A stretch of 64,000 bases of DNA from Trachythela sp. YZ-2020 (GCA_016169945.1 JADLSH010000037.1:1-64000); one strand, 5' to 3'; counted from the first letter of the stretch, positions 41,901-55,220 are shown. Numbers and translations are program-made. The notes: generated from the sequence alone by a model not told the origin.

Positions 41901-44900
41901 GATGTGCGGAGATGTGCGGAGCGCGTGCGGAAATGTGCGGAGATGTGCGGAGCGCGTGCGGATATGTGCGGAGATGTGCGGAGCGCGTGCGGAGATGTGC
42001 AGAGATGTGCGGAGCGCGTGCGGAGATGTGCGGAGCGCGTGCGGAGATGTGCGGAGATGTGCGGAGCGCGTGCGAAGATGTGCGGAGATGTGCGGAGATG
42101 TGCGGAGCGCGTGCGGAGATGTGCGGAGCGCGTGCAGAGCGCAGCGGAAGATGTGCGGAGCGCGTGCGGAGATGTGCGGAGATGTGCGGAGATGTGCGGA
42201 GCGCGTGCGGAGATGTGCGGAGATGTGCGGAGCGCGTGCGGAGATGTGCGGAGCGCGTGCGGAGATGTGCGGAGATGTGCAGCGCGTGCGGAGATGTGCG
42301 GAGATGTGCGGAGCGCGTGCGGAGATGTGCGGAGATGTGCGGAGCGCGTGCGGAGATGTGCGGAGCGCGTGCGGAGATGTGCGGAGATGTGCGGAGCGCG
42401 TGCGGAGATGTGCGGAGATGTGCGGAGCGCGTGCGGAGATGTGCGGAGCGCGTGCGGAGATGTGCGGAGCGCGTGCGGAAATGTGCGGAGATGTGCGGAG
42501 CGCGTGCGGAGATGTGCGAGATGTGCGGAGCGCGTGCGGAATGTGCGGAGATGTGCGGAGCGCGTGCGGAGATGTGCGGAGATGTGCGGAGCGCGTGCGG
42601 AGATGTGCGGAGATGTGCGGAGCGCGTGCGGAAATGTGCGGAGATGTGCGGAGCGCGTGCGGAGATGTGCGGAGATGTGCGGAGCGCGTGCGGAGATGTG
42701 CGGAGATGTGCGGAGCGCGATGTGCGGAGATGTGCGGAGATGTGCGGAGCGCGTGCGGAGATGTGCGGAGATGTGCGGAGATGTGCGGAGATGTGCGGAG
42801 ATGTGCGGAGCGCGTGCGAAGATGTGCGGAGATGTGCGGAGCGCGTGCGGAGATGTGCGGAGATGTGCGGAGCGCGTGCGGAGATGTGCGGAGATGTGCG
42901 GAGCGCGTGCGGAAATGTGCGGAGATGTGCGGAGCGCGTGCGGAGATGTGCGGAGATGTGCGGAGCGCGTGCGGAGATGTGCGGAGATGTGCGGAGATGT
43001 GCGGAGATGTGCGGAGCGCGTGCGGAGAAGTCCGGAGATGAGCGGAGCGCGTGCGGAGATGTGCGGAGATGTGCGGAGCGCGTGCGGAGATGTGCGGAGA
43101 TGTGCGGAGCGCGTGCGGAGATGTGCAGAGCGCGTGCGGAGATGTGCGGAGCGCGTGCGGAGATGTGCGGAGATGTGCGGAGCGCGTGCGGAGATGTGCG
43201 GAGCGCGTGCGGAGATGTGCGGAGATGTGCGGAGCGCGTGCGGAGATGTGCGGATGTGCGGAGCGCGTGCGGAGATGTGCGGAGATGTGCGGAGCGCGTG
43301 CGGAGCGCGTGCGGATACGTATGCGGAGATGTGCGGAGCGCGTGCGGATATGTGCGGAGATGTGCGGAGCGCGTGCGGAGATGTGCGGAGATGTGCGGAG
43401 ATGTGCGGAGATGTGCGGAGCGCGTGCGGAGATGTGCGGAGCGCGTGCGGAGATGTGCGGAGCGCGTGCGGAGATGTGCGGAGATGTGCGGAGCGCGTGC
43501 GGATATGTGCGGAGATGTGCGTGCGGAGATGTGCGGAGATGTGCGGAGCGCGTGCGGAGATGTGCGGAGATGTGCGGAGATGTGCGGAGCGCGTGCGTGC
43601 GGAGATGTGCGGAGCGCGTGCGGAGATGTGCGGAGATGTGCGGAGCGCGTGCGGAGATTTGCGGAGATGTGCGGAGCGCGTGCGGAAATGTGCGGAGATG
43701 TGCGGAGATGTGCGGAGCGCGTGCGGAGATGTGCGGAGATGTGCGGAGCGCGTGCGGAAATGTGCGGAGATGTGCGGAGATGTGCGGAGCGCGTGCGGAG
43801 ATGTGCGGAGATGTGCGGAGCGCGTGCGGAGATGTGCGGAGATGTGCGGAGATGTGCGGAGATGTGCGGAGATGTGCGGAGATGTGCGGAGCGCGTGCGG
43901 AGAAGTGCGGAGATGTGCGGAGCGCGTGCGGAGATGTGCGGAGATGTGCGGAGCGCGTGCGGAGATGTGCGGAGATGTGCGGAGCTCGTGCGGAAATGTG
44001 CGGAGATGTGCGGAGATGTGCGGAGATGTGCGGAGATGTGCGGAGCGCGTGCGGAGATGTGCGGAGATGTGCGGAGCGCGTGCGGAGATGTGCGGAGCGC
44101 GTGCGGAGATGTGCGGAGATGTGCGGAGCGCGTGCGGAGATGTGCGGAGATGTGCGGAGCGCGTGCGTAAATGTGCGGAGATGTGCGGAGCGCGTGCGGA
44201 GATGTGCGGAGATGTGCGGAGCGCGTGCGGAGAAGTGCGGAGATGTGCGGAGCGCGTGCGGAGATGTGCGGAGATGTGCGGAGATGTGCGCGTGCGGATG
44301 TGCGGAGATGTGCGGAGATGTGCGGAGCGCGTGCGGAGATGTGCGGAGATGTGCGGAGCGCGTGCGGAGATGTGCGGAGAGATGTGCAGATGCGCGAAGT
44401 GCGGAGATGTGCGGAGCGCGTGCGGAAATGTGCGGAGATGTGCGGAGCGCGTGCGGAGATGTGCGGAGATGTGCGGAGCGCGTGCGGAGATGGGCGGAGA
44501 TGTGCGGAGCGCGTGCGGATATGTGCGGAGATGTGCGGAGCGCGTGCGGAGATGTGCGGATATGTGCGGAGATGTGCGGAGATGTGCGGAGATGTGCGGA
44601 GATGTGCAGAGCGCGTGCGGAGATGTGCGGAGATGTGCCGAGATGTGCGGCGCGTGCGGAGATGTGCAGGCGCGTGCGGAAGATGTGCGGAGATGTGCGG
44701 AGATGTGCGGAGCGCGTGCGGAGATGTGCGGAGATGTGCGGAGATGTGCGGAGCGCGTGCGGAGATGTGCGGAGATGTGCAGCGCGTGCGGAGATGTGCG
44801 GAGCGCGTGCGGAAATGTGCGGAGCGCGTGCGGAGATGTGCGGAGATGTGCGGAGATGTGCGGAGCGCGTGCGGAGATGTGCGGAGCGCGTGCGGAGATG

Positions 44901-47900
44901 TGCGAGATGTGCGGAGATGTGCGGAGCGCGTGCGGAGATGTGCGGAGATGTGCGGAGCGCGTGCGGAGATGTGCGGAGCGCGTGCGGACGTGCGGAGATG
45001 TGCGGAGCGCGTGCGGAGATGTGCGGAGCGCGTGCGGAGATGTGCGGAGATGTGCGGAGCGCGTGCGGAGATGTGCGGAGCGCGTGCGGCCATGTGCGGA
45101 GATGTGCGGAGATGTGCGGAGCGCGTGCGGAAGATGTGCAGGCGCGTGCGGAGATGTGCGGAGATGTGCGGAGATGTGCGGAGCGCGTGCGGAGATGTGC
45201 GGAGATGTGCGGAGATGTGCGGAGCGCGTGCGGAGATGTGCGGAGATGTGCGGAGCGCGTGCGGAGATGTGCGGAGATGTGCGGAGCGCGTGCGGAGATG
45301 TGCGGAGATGTGCGGAAGATGTGCGGAGCGCGTGCGGAGATGTGCGGAGATGTGCGGAGCGCGTGCGGAGATGTGCGGAGATGTGCGGAGCGCGTGCGGA
45401 GATGTGCGGAGATGTGCGGAGCGCGTGCGGAGATGTGCGGAGCGCGTGCGGAGATGTGCGGAGATGTGCGGAGCGCGTGCGGAGATGTGCGGAGATGTGC
45501 GGAGATGTGCGGACCGCGTGCGGAGATGTGCGGAGTTGTGCAGAGATGTGCGGAGATGTGCGGAGATGTGCGGAGATGTGCGGAGCGCGTGCGGAGATGT
45601 GCGGAGATGTGCGGAGCGCGTGCGGAGATGTGCGGAGATGTGCGGAGCGCGTGCGGAATGTGCGGAGATGTGCGCGTGCGGAAGATGTGCGAGATGTGCA
45701 GGCGCGTGCGGAGATGTGCGGAGATGTGCGGAGCGCGTGCGAAGATGTGCGGAGATGTGCGGAGCGCGTGGGGAGATGTGCGGAGCGCGTGCGGAGATGT
45801 GCAGAGCGCGTGCGGAGATGTGCGGGAGATGTGCGGAGCGCGTGCGAAGATGTGCGGCGTGCGGGAGATGTGCGGAGATGTGCGGAGCGTGCGGAGATGT
45901 GCGGAGATGTGCGGAGCGCATGCGGAGATGTGCGGAGATGTGCGGAGCGCGTGCGGAGATGTGCGGAGATGTGCGGAGATGTGCGGAGCGCGTGCGGAGA
46001 TGTGCGGAGCGCGTGCGGAGATGTGCGGAGATGTGCGGAGCGCGTGCGGAAATGTGCGGAGATGTGCGGAGCGCGTGCGGAGATGTGCGGAGATGTGCGG
46101 AGCGCGTGCGGAGATGTGCGGAGATGTGCGGAGCGCGTGCGGAGATGTGCGGAGATGTGCGGAGCGCGTGCGGAGATGTGCGAGATGTGCGGAGCGCGTG
46201 CGGAAATGTGCGGAGATGTGCGGAGCGCGTGCGGAGATGTGCGGAGATGTGCGGAGCGCGTGCGGAGATGTGCAGAGATGTGCGGAGATGTGCGGAGATG
46301 TGCGGAGCGCGTGCGGAGATGTGCGGAGATGTGCGGAGCGCGTGCGGAGATGTGCGGAGATGTGCGGAGCGCGTGCGGAGATGTGCAGAGATGTGCGGAG
46401 CGCGTGCGGAAGAGATGTGCGGAGCGCGTGCGGAGATGTGCGGAGCGCGTGCGGAGATGTGCGGATATGTGCGGAGATGTGCAGAGATGTGCGAAGATGT
46501 GCGGAGCGCGTGCGGAGCGCGTGCGGAGATGTGCGGAGATGTGCGGAGCGCGTGCGGAGATGTGCGGAGATGTGCGGAGATGTGCGGAGATGTGCGGAGA
46601 TGTGCGGAGCGCGTGCGGAGATGTGCGGAGATGTGCGGAGCGCGTGCGGAGATGTGCGGAGATGTGCGGAGATGTGCGGAGCGCGTGCGGAGATGTGCGG
46701 AGATGTGCGGAGCGCGTGCGGAAATGTGCGGAGATGTGCGGAGCGCGTGCGGACATGTGCGGAGATGTGCGGAGCGCGTGCGGACATGTGCGGAGCGCGT
46801 GCGGAATGTGCAGGCGCGTGCGGAGATGTGCGGAGATGTGCGGAGCGCGTGCGGAGATGTGCGGAGATGTGCGGAGATGCGGAGCGCGTGCGGAGATGTG
46901 CGGAGCGCGTGCGGAAATGTGCGGAGATGTGCGGAGCGCGTGCGGAGATGTGCGGAGATGTGCGGAGATGTGCGGAGATGTGCGGAGATGTGCGGAGCGC
47001 GTGCGGAGATGTGCGGAGATGTGCGGAGCGCGTGCGGAGATGTGCGGAGATGTGCGGAGCGCGTGCGGAGATGTGCGGAGATGTGCGGAGCGCGTGCGGA
47101 GATGTGCGGAGATGTGCGGAGCGCGTGCAGGGACGTGCGGAGATGTGCGGAGCGCGTGCGGAGATGTGCGGAGATGTGCGGAGATGTGCGGAGCGCGTGC
47201 GGAGATGTGCGGAGATGTGCGGAGCGCGTGCGGAGATGTGCGGAGAGGTGCGGCGCGTGCGGAAGATGTGCGGAGATGTGCGGAGCGCGTGCGGAGATGT
47301 GTGCGGAGATGTGCGGAGCGCGTGCGGAGATGTGCGGAGATGTGCGGAGCGCGTGCGGAGATGTGCGGGATGTGCGGAGTGCGTGCGGATATTTGCGGAG
47401 CGCGTGCGGAGATTTGCGGAGATGTGCGGAGCGCGTGCGGAGATGTGCGGAGATGTGCGGAGCGCGTGCGGAGATGTGCGGAGATGTGCGGAGCGCGTGC
47501 GGAGATGTGCGGAGATGTGCGGAGATGTGCAGAGCGCGTGCGGAGATGTGCGGAGATGTGCGGAGCGCGTGGGGAGATGGCGGAGCGCGTGCGGAGATGT
47601 GCGGGAGCGCGTGCGGAGATGTGCGGAGATGTGCGGAGCGCGTGCGGAGATGTGCGGAGATGTGCGGAGCGCGTGCGGAGATGTGCGGAGATGTGCGGAG
47701 CGCGTGCGGAGATGTGCGGAGATGTGCGGAGCGCGTGCGGAGATGTGCGGAGATGTGCGGAGATGTGCGGAGCGCGTGCGGAGATGTGCGGAGCGCGTGC
47801 GGAGATGTGCGGAGCGCGTGCGGAGATGTGCGGAGCGCGTGCGGAGATGTGTACAGATGTGCGGAGCGCGTGGGGAGATGTGCGGAGATGTGCGGAGCGC

Positions 47901-50900
47901 GTGCGGAAGATGTGCGGAGATGTGCGGAGCGCATGCGGAGATGTGCGGAGATGTGCGGAGATGTGCGAGGCGCGTGCGGAGATGTGCGGAGATGTGCGGA
48001 GCGCGTGCGGAGATGTGCGGAGATGTGCAGGCGCGTGCGAGATGTGCGGAGATGTGCGGAGCGCGTGCGGAGATGTGCGGAGATGTGCGGATATGTGCGG
48101 AGCGCGTGCGGAGATGTGCGGAGATGTGCGGAGCGCGTGCGGAGATGTGCGGATGTGCGGAGCGTGCGGAGATGTGCGGAGATGTGCGGAGCGCGTGCGA
48201 GATGTGCGGAGATGTGCGGAGATGTGCGGAGCGCGTGCGGAGATGTGCGGAGATGTGCGGAGCGCGTGCGGAGATGTGCGGAGATGTGCGGAGATGTGCG
48301 GAGATGTGCAGAGCGCGTGCGGAGATGTGCGGAGATGTGCGGAGCGCGTGCGGAGATGTGCGGAGATGTGCGGAGCGCGTGCGGAGATGTGCGGAGATGT
48401 GCGGAGATGTGCGGAGCGCGTGCGGAGATGTGCGGAGATGTGCGGAGCGCGTGCGGAGATGTGCAGGCGCGTGCGGATGTGCGGAGATGTGCGGAGATGT
48501 GCGGAGCGCGTGCGGAAGATGTGCGGAGATGTGCGGAGCGCGTGCGGAGAATGTGCGGAGACGTGCAGAGATGTGCGGAGCGCGTGCGGAGATGTGCGGA
48601 GATGTGCGGAGCGCGTGCGGAGATGTGCGGAGATGTGCGGGCGCGTGCGGAGATGTGCGGAGCGCGTGCGGAAATGTGCGGAGATGTGCGGAGCGCGTGC
48701 GGATATGTGCGGAGATGTGCGGAGCGCGTGCGGAGATGTGCGGAGATGTGCGGAGCGCGTGCGGAGATGTGCGGAGCGCGTGCGGAAATGTGCGGAGATG
48801 TGCGGAGCGCGTGCGGAGATGTGCGGAGATGTGCGGAGATGTGCGGAGCGCGTGCGGACATGTGCGGAGATGTGCGGAGATGTGCGGAGCGCGTGCGGAG
48901 ATGTGCGGAGATGTGCGGAGCGTGTGCGGAGATGTGCGGAGCGCGTGCGGAAATGTGCGGAGATGTGCGGAGCGCGTGCGGAGATGTGCGGAGATGTGCG
49001 GAGCGCGTGCGGAGATGTGCGGAGATGTGCGGAGCGCGTGCGGAGATGTGCGGAGATGTGCGGAGCGCGTGCGGAGATGTGCGGAGCGCGTGCGGGGACG
49101 TGCAGAGATGTGCGGAGCGCGTGCGGAGATGTGCGGAGATGTGCGGAGCGCGTGCGGAGATGTGCGGAGATGTGCGGAGCGCGTGCGGAGATGTGCGGAG
49201 CGCGTGCGGAGATGTGCGGAGATGTGCGGAGATGTGCGGAGCGCGTGCGGAGATGTGCGGTGCGCGTGCGGACATGTGCGGAGATGTGCGGAGATGTGCG
49301 GAGCGCGTGCGGAGATGTGCGGAGATGTGCGGAGCGCGTGCGGAGATGTGCGGAGATGTGCGGAGATGTGCGGAGATGTGCGGAGCGCGTGCGGAGATGT
49401 GCGGAGATGTGCGGAGATGTGCGGAGCGCGTGCGGAGAAAATGTGCGGAGCGCGTGAAGAGATGTGCGGCGTGCGGAGATGTGCGGAGATGTGCGGAGAT
49501 GTGGAGCGCGTGCAGAGATGTGCGGAGATGTGCGGAGCGCGTGCGGAGATGTGCGGAGATGTGCGGAGCGCGTGCGGAGATGTGCGGAGATGTGCGGAGC
49601 GCGTGCGGAGATGTGCGGAATGTGCGGAGCGAGTGCGGAGATGTGCGGAGATGTGCGGAGCGCGTGCGGAGATGTGCGGAGATGTGCGGAGCGCGTGCGG
49701 AATGTGCGGAGATGTGCGGAGCGCGTGCGGTACTGTGCGGAGATGTGCGGAGCGCGTGCGGAGATGTGCGGAGATGTGCGGAGCGCGTGCGGAGATGTGC
49801 GGAGATGTGCGGAGATGTGCGGAGATGTGCAGAGATGTGCGGAGCGCGTGCGGAGATGTGCGGAGATGTGCGGAGATGTGCGGAGCGCGTGCGGAGATGT
49901 GCGGAGATGGGCGGTTGGCGTGCGGAGATGTGCGGAGCGCGTGCGGAGATGTGCGGAGATGTGCGGAGCGCGTGCGGAAGATGTGCTGCGGAGATGTGCG
50001 GAGCGCGTGCGGAATGTGCGGAGATGTGCGGAGATGTGCAGAGCGCGTGCGGAGATGTGCGGAGATATGCGGAGCGTGCGGAAGATGTGCGGAGCGCGTG
50101 CGGAGATGTGCGGAAGCGCGTGCGGATGTGCGGAGATGTGCGGAGCGCGTGCGGAATGTGCAGCGCGTGCGGAAATGTGCGGAGATGTGCGGAGATGTGC
50201 GGAGATGTGCGGAGATGTGCGGAGCGCGTGCGGAAGATGTGCGGAGATGTGCGGAGCGTGCGGAAGATGTGCGGAGATGTGCGGACCGCGTGCGAGATGT
50301 GCGGAGATGTGCGGAGCGCGTGCGGAGATGTGCGGAGATGTGCGGAGCGCGTGCGGAGATGTGCGGAGATGTGCGGAGCGCGTGCGGAGATGTGCGGAGA
50401 TGTGCGGAGCGCGTGCGGAGATGTGCGGAGATGTGCGGAGCGCGTGCGGAGATGTGCGGAGATGTGCGGATATGTGCGGGACGCGTGCGGAGATGTGCGG
50501 AGATGTGCGGAGCGCGTGCGGATGTGCGGAGATGTGCGGAGATGTGCGGAGCATGTGCGGAGATGTGCGGAGCGCGTGCGGAGATGTGCGGAGATGTGCG
50601 GAGCGCGTGCGGAAATGTGCGGAGATGTGCGGAGCGCGTGCGGAGATGTGCGGAGATGTGCGGATATGTGCGGAGATGTGCGGAGCGCGTGCGGAGATGT
50701 GCGGAGATGTGCGGAGCGCGTGCGGAGATGTGCGGAGCGCGTGCGGAGATGTGCGGAGATGTGCGGAGATGTGCGGAGCGCGTGCGGAGATGTGCGGAGA
50801 TGTGCAGAGCGCGTGCGGAGATGTGCGGAGATGTGCGGAGCGCGTGCGGAGATGTGCGGAGATGTGCGGAGCGCGAGATGTGCGGAGATGTGCGGAGCGC

Positions 50901-51010
50901 GTGCGGAGATGTGCGGAGATGTGCGGAGCGCGTGCGGAGATGTGCAGAGATGTGCGGAGCGCGTGCGGAAATGTGCGGAGATGTGCGGAGCGCGTGCGGA
51001 TATGTGAGAA
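23931..51010 (+). repeat. Main satellite array, 27 kb, 10-mer/10-mer/11-mer
   Basis: Continuous tandem array of two words, GCGGAGATGT (10 bp) and GCGGAGCGCGT (11 bp), most often in the order 10-10-11 (31 bp), with runs of one to seven 10-mers between 11-mers. Common point variants include GCGGAAATGT, GCGGACATGT, GCAGAGATGT and GCGGATATGT. The unit contains no stop codon in any of six frames, and 31 is not a multiple of three, so every frame cycles through the same peptide and indels never create stops. The multi-thousand-codon frames here are therefore not evidence of a gene. Distinct variant strings recur as higher-order repeats. Likely heterochromatic or centromere-type DNA, by inference from size and structure only. 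Confidence 0.97.
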
Positions 51011-51013
51011 TAT

Positions 51014-53019
51014 GATATATTTGCCACAGGCACAATAGTCATTAGCGGGTTTCGAATCAAGTCGGGCTGTGCCGCTCTAACGGCCCCTACCACGGCCAAC
51101 CTACCCGCCAGGTAGCGCAACTCCCAATCCACGAATATACTTGCTTACCGTAGCGTACTTGCCCACCGTACGACAGATGGCGGGTGGAGCGCTCCGTGGT
51201 TTGGGAATTAACAAACGTATATCTCATCTCTTTTCTCGACGCGGAATGGCGAACAACATCACTTGTGGCAATCCGGCAGATATAGACATTTCTGTGCCAA
51301 ACCAAGTGATGGCGCCCATCATACGGAAAAAGGAAACGTCCACAGGTACGGATAATAGTCTGATACTTCATTAGTCACCGATGGCGAGGCGGATAACGCC
51401 ACGAGAACACCGGCGACAAACCCGCCGCATTTGCCAGAAATGCCGCATGAACTGTCTGGCACACCTACGCAGACAGGCGAGGTGATGAACGGATGCCATG
51501 ATAAATGAATACCAAAGACATCATGAGCTGGCACCAGGTGACTCAAATTGCCACAAATTCGGTGCATGACAGACCCCCTGCCCCCAGACGGCAAAACATG
51601 TCAGTTGAGTCACTGAGATGCACCACCCTCTTTGAAAATTTGCACCAGTATGCACCGGGAATGTGAAAGATTTGCACATGCACCCACTGGGCTGAGAGTG
51701 GTGCGGTGTATGGTATGCCAGAAATTCGCACTGCCGGCATGGTTTGTGTGGAAGTTCGCACCAGCGAGGGACCTTCTTGCACTGAAGAGATCTTGTTGAA
51801 AAGGCCACAGTTTGCAGTCTGTCCCTGCCCCCAGTACTCGGGCCTGGCACAGCTGAATTGGCAACAATTAGCACCAGCCACCAGTAAACTATGGCCTGGC
51901 ATGATGACACCCCATTGAAACTGCCTACTTTGCAGACGGAACAATGAACTGCTCTGAATATTGGTTTTCAATTCATTGCATACACCAAATCACATTATGT
52001 ACCCCCCCCCCACACTGTTGGCCAGTGTATCAGCGAAGACTGCCAAGCCCAGTCTCGGCAATGTAATAACATTGACCACTGCATCCATTTTCAGCACACT
52101 TGCATACAACTTAGGGGAATTCAACCCAGTAGACCTGGCCGGCACAGATGCTGGGGTCTCCATCCACACCACCATATATCAATAGTGACATGGTGGCCAT
52201 ATGTCAATACTCAAATGAAGGAAGTGAACATACTAGGTTTTGCAATGCAAAATCATTGAACCAATCCAACCATTGACATGGTGTATAACAGACTGACATA
52301 CTCTGTCAGTTCCAGCCTCATGGGAGTGGTACATGGTTCCCAGTTGCCTACCAGTTACCATGAGATATGATAATCTTGAAGATAGGTGTAGATCACCTGA
52401 CTTACCTACTTGAGTCACTTGTGGTTCAGATGGCCTTAATTTCCCAAGTTCAGTTTGGGCCGAGACTGCACATCATGCAGTCGAGTAACCATCAACAAAC
52501 CATCACCATGGTGGATAACTACTTACACGCCTACTCGTAGTGAAAGTCTCATGGGAGCAGTAGGTGTGTGCATGCCCCTGCACACTAGCTGACAGTTGTC
52601 ATGGAATTATGTGATATGTTTACTTGTGCACACATGTTTGGTTCATACTAGTAACTTCCAATATGCATAATTCGCTCTTCCTACATGGTATAAAACAAGC
52701 TAGGGCAATCTTACTCACACAACTCTCAAAGCCTGGCAGGTGCTTCATGACCAGAAATTATTCACAGAAACATGCACATATGGTGTAAATGAAAATAAAA
52801 TATTGACTGCATTGCCTGATGATGGCAACAAAGAGGGGAATGTCGTTGCTCACCAACCATTCCTTGAACTAGGACCTCACAGGTTCTACAGAACTACAAT
52901 AGGGGCTATCGCGGTTTAGCATACCAACCTACAATGTTGGCATGGGAAAACATCCTGAGTGACATGGTAATCCATACACAGCCATACCTACAGTTGAAGC
53001 TGCCATTGAGTCAGTATCA
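51014..53019. other. Anonymous island DNA
   Basis: No gene firmly supported. Short frames at 51141-51374 and about 51359-51508 look protein-like but match nothing I know and lie in different frames. A TATA-like box at 52689-52695 and an AATAAA at 52794-52799 sit 105 bp apart, a spacing seen in LTRs, but no LTR boundaries could be set. Confidence 0.5.
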
Positions 53020-53340
53020 GATAGCTGCAATCCAATGTCACAGCTGACAAGCCAACATCAGCTGTCTCAAGGTCTGGTTCTACTGTAGCAGCCGGACACT
53101 CAGTATCAGGCAGCTGAAGTCCCACATCACATAGCTGATAAGCTAACATCAGCTATACATCAGGGTTTGGTTCTAATGCACTAGACAGCGAGTCAGTTTA
53201 GATGGCTTCTGTCTCACATCACATAGCTTATGAGCCAACATCAGCTACAGCATAGTCTGGTCTACGGCAGCAGCTAACTATTAGTAACAGGCAGCTGCAG
53301 TCCCATAGCACTAGCTGACAAGCCAACATCAGCTGCATCA
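53020..53340. repeat. ~91-bp tandem repeat, four degenerate copies
   Basis: The phrase gctgacaagccaacatcagc and variants start at 53043, 53134, 53226 and 53315 (spacing 91, 92, 89). The repeats contain AGCTG words spaced irregularly. Confidence 0.75.
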
Positions 53341-54359
53341 TGATCCACATATATGGGTGACACCCCATCGCACATCGGAAACAGCGCTCAGGTATCTGCG
53401 GTCTCGTTGCTTCGGTGGAGCTCTCAACAATGCATACAGCGAAGACCCGCTATGTCTGCCACTGTGGGACGAACAATACGAACTGCAGTTGCAGCACTTA
53501 CGCTGGTGGCGCCCCCACCAGAGCTCGTGGAGCATGGGACTCCAAATTGCGTCATGTCCGGAGAGGACACCATAACCCATCGAAATGGAGCTCCCGTGTC
53601 TGGTCTCTCTGCGGTGGAGCTCCCAACCACACCTCACATACTAGATGTACCCCTTTCTAACATTATGGCGGAACACCAATGCTAGTCATTGTCAGACCCA
53701 GTCTCTTGGGCATGGTATGTGGATCACTCACAAAGCATACCATTACAGTTATGTACACGGGATAGAGGCACACACAGGCTGGCCTTATCAACGCCACCAC
53801 AGAGTATTACATCACATTAAATATGTGGCCCACACACACACCGTCAAGCAGGACGGTGCTCCTCCTGGCTTGAGTCGCACCCCAAACTGCCTGGCAAACC
53901 CACACAGCCCAGTCAGGTGGGGCTCCCACTTCATTTGAGTCGAACTTTACCACGAGATCACACAGGTGCAGCCGGGACATGTAGTCCACCGATCTAGCTT
54001 TGAGTAATCCTCAACGAGGATGGCACACAACGCCTTGGTTATTGGTGCCGGTCAGTAATGGCAGTGCGAACTTGCTGTCTTAATGCCCTCTAAATAGGAA
54101 AATGTGGTCCACTGTCTTAAGCCGTCACATGATAAAGGGCACTGCATACCAGATACAGTGTGCTACATGACCATGCAACCATCCCTAGGGATAGCTGACC
54201 CTGCCTGTCATGTCCTGTTAGGTCAGTCACTCGGGTATGATAAGTAATACACCCCTTAGCATTCAAGCTCAAAGGCGTACTGGTGCTGCCTCAGAGCCTA
54301 CAACTGCCCTAACTTGAGCAACAGGACACCTGTGTGGCTCAACACCCGACATCAGCTAG
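53341..54359. other. Anonymous DNA with diverged outliers of the 66-bp satellite
   Basis: No gene recognised. 53824-53950 holds one or two strongly diverged 66-bp monomers. Overlapping short frames at 53338-53690 on both strands show no domain. Confidence 0.5.
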
Positions 54360-55112
54360 TGCTCCCACATAGGTTTGAGTCACACTAATTGGGTTGCACA
54401 CACACAGCAATGCGAGGTGATGCTCACTACTAGGTTTGAGCTACAATGCCTGGGTGGCCCACTCACACAAACAGATCAGGTCGTGCTCCCACTTAGGTGT
54501 GATTCACACGATGTGACACACCCACACAGACAAGTCAGGTGGTGCTCCCACCTAGGTCCAGTTCAAATACACTACCGTGTGGCACACCCACACAGACAAG
54601 TCAGGTGGTGCTCACACCTAGGGCAGTTCAAATACCATGCCGCATGGCACACCCACGCAGACAAGTCAGGTGGTGCTCCCACCTAGGTTCAGTTCAAATA
54701 CCCTACCGTGTGCCACACACACACACATACAAGTCAGGTGGTGCTCCCACCTAGGTTCAGTTGATATACCCCACCGGGTGGTGCTCCAACCTAGGTTCAG
54801 TTCAAATGCCCTACCTGGTGGCACACCTACACAGACAAGTCGGGTGGTGCTCCCAACTAGGTTCAGTTCAAATGCCTTACCGTGTGGCACCCCTAAACAG
54901 ACAAGTTACGTTGTGCTCCCATCTAGATGCAGTTCAAATAACCCACTGGGTGGCACACACACACAGACAAGTCAGGTGGTGCTCCCACCTAGGTTCAGTT
55001 CAAATACCCAACCGTGTGGCACACCCACACAGACAAGTCAGTTGGTGCTTCCACCTAGGTTCAGTCAAATACCTCACCGCGTGGCACACCTAAACAGACA
55101 AGTTACGTGGTG

Positions 55113-55220
55113 CCACTGTGAAAAAAGTTGTTAAAAACAAGCCCCCTTTCCCGGCTAAAATAGGTGATTAGCATCCATTTAGCAGCAATGGTGCTAAACA
55201 ATTGTTTTTATTTACAGTGG
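55113..55220. mobile_element. Small hairpin insertion in the 66-bp array, copy 1
   Basis: 108 bp bounded by ccactgt and acagtgg, replacing no array sequence. tggtg occurs on both sides. Interior shares tagcatccatttagcagcaa with copy 2. Probably a MITE. Confidence 0.5.

Noticed and set aside
23765..51132. Open frames of about 2,300-9,000 codons on both strands (peptides such as MCGARAEMCGDV or HISAHLRTSPHA)
   Set aside because: They are translations of a stop-free satellite. Equivalent frames exist in all six readings, with no start context, domain or non-repeat core.
51359..51508. A short protein-like frame (contains LPEMPHELSGTPTQTGE)
   Set aside because: Only about 50 codons, no start, no splice evidence and no family recognised. 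Not enough to call a gene or exon.
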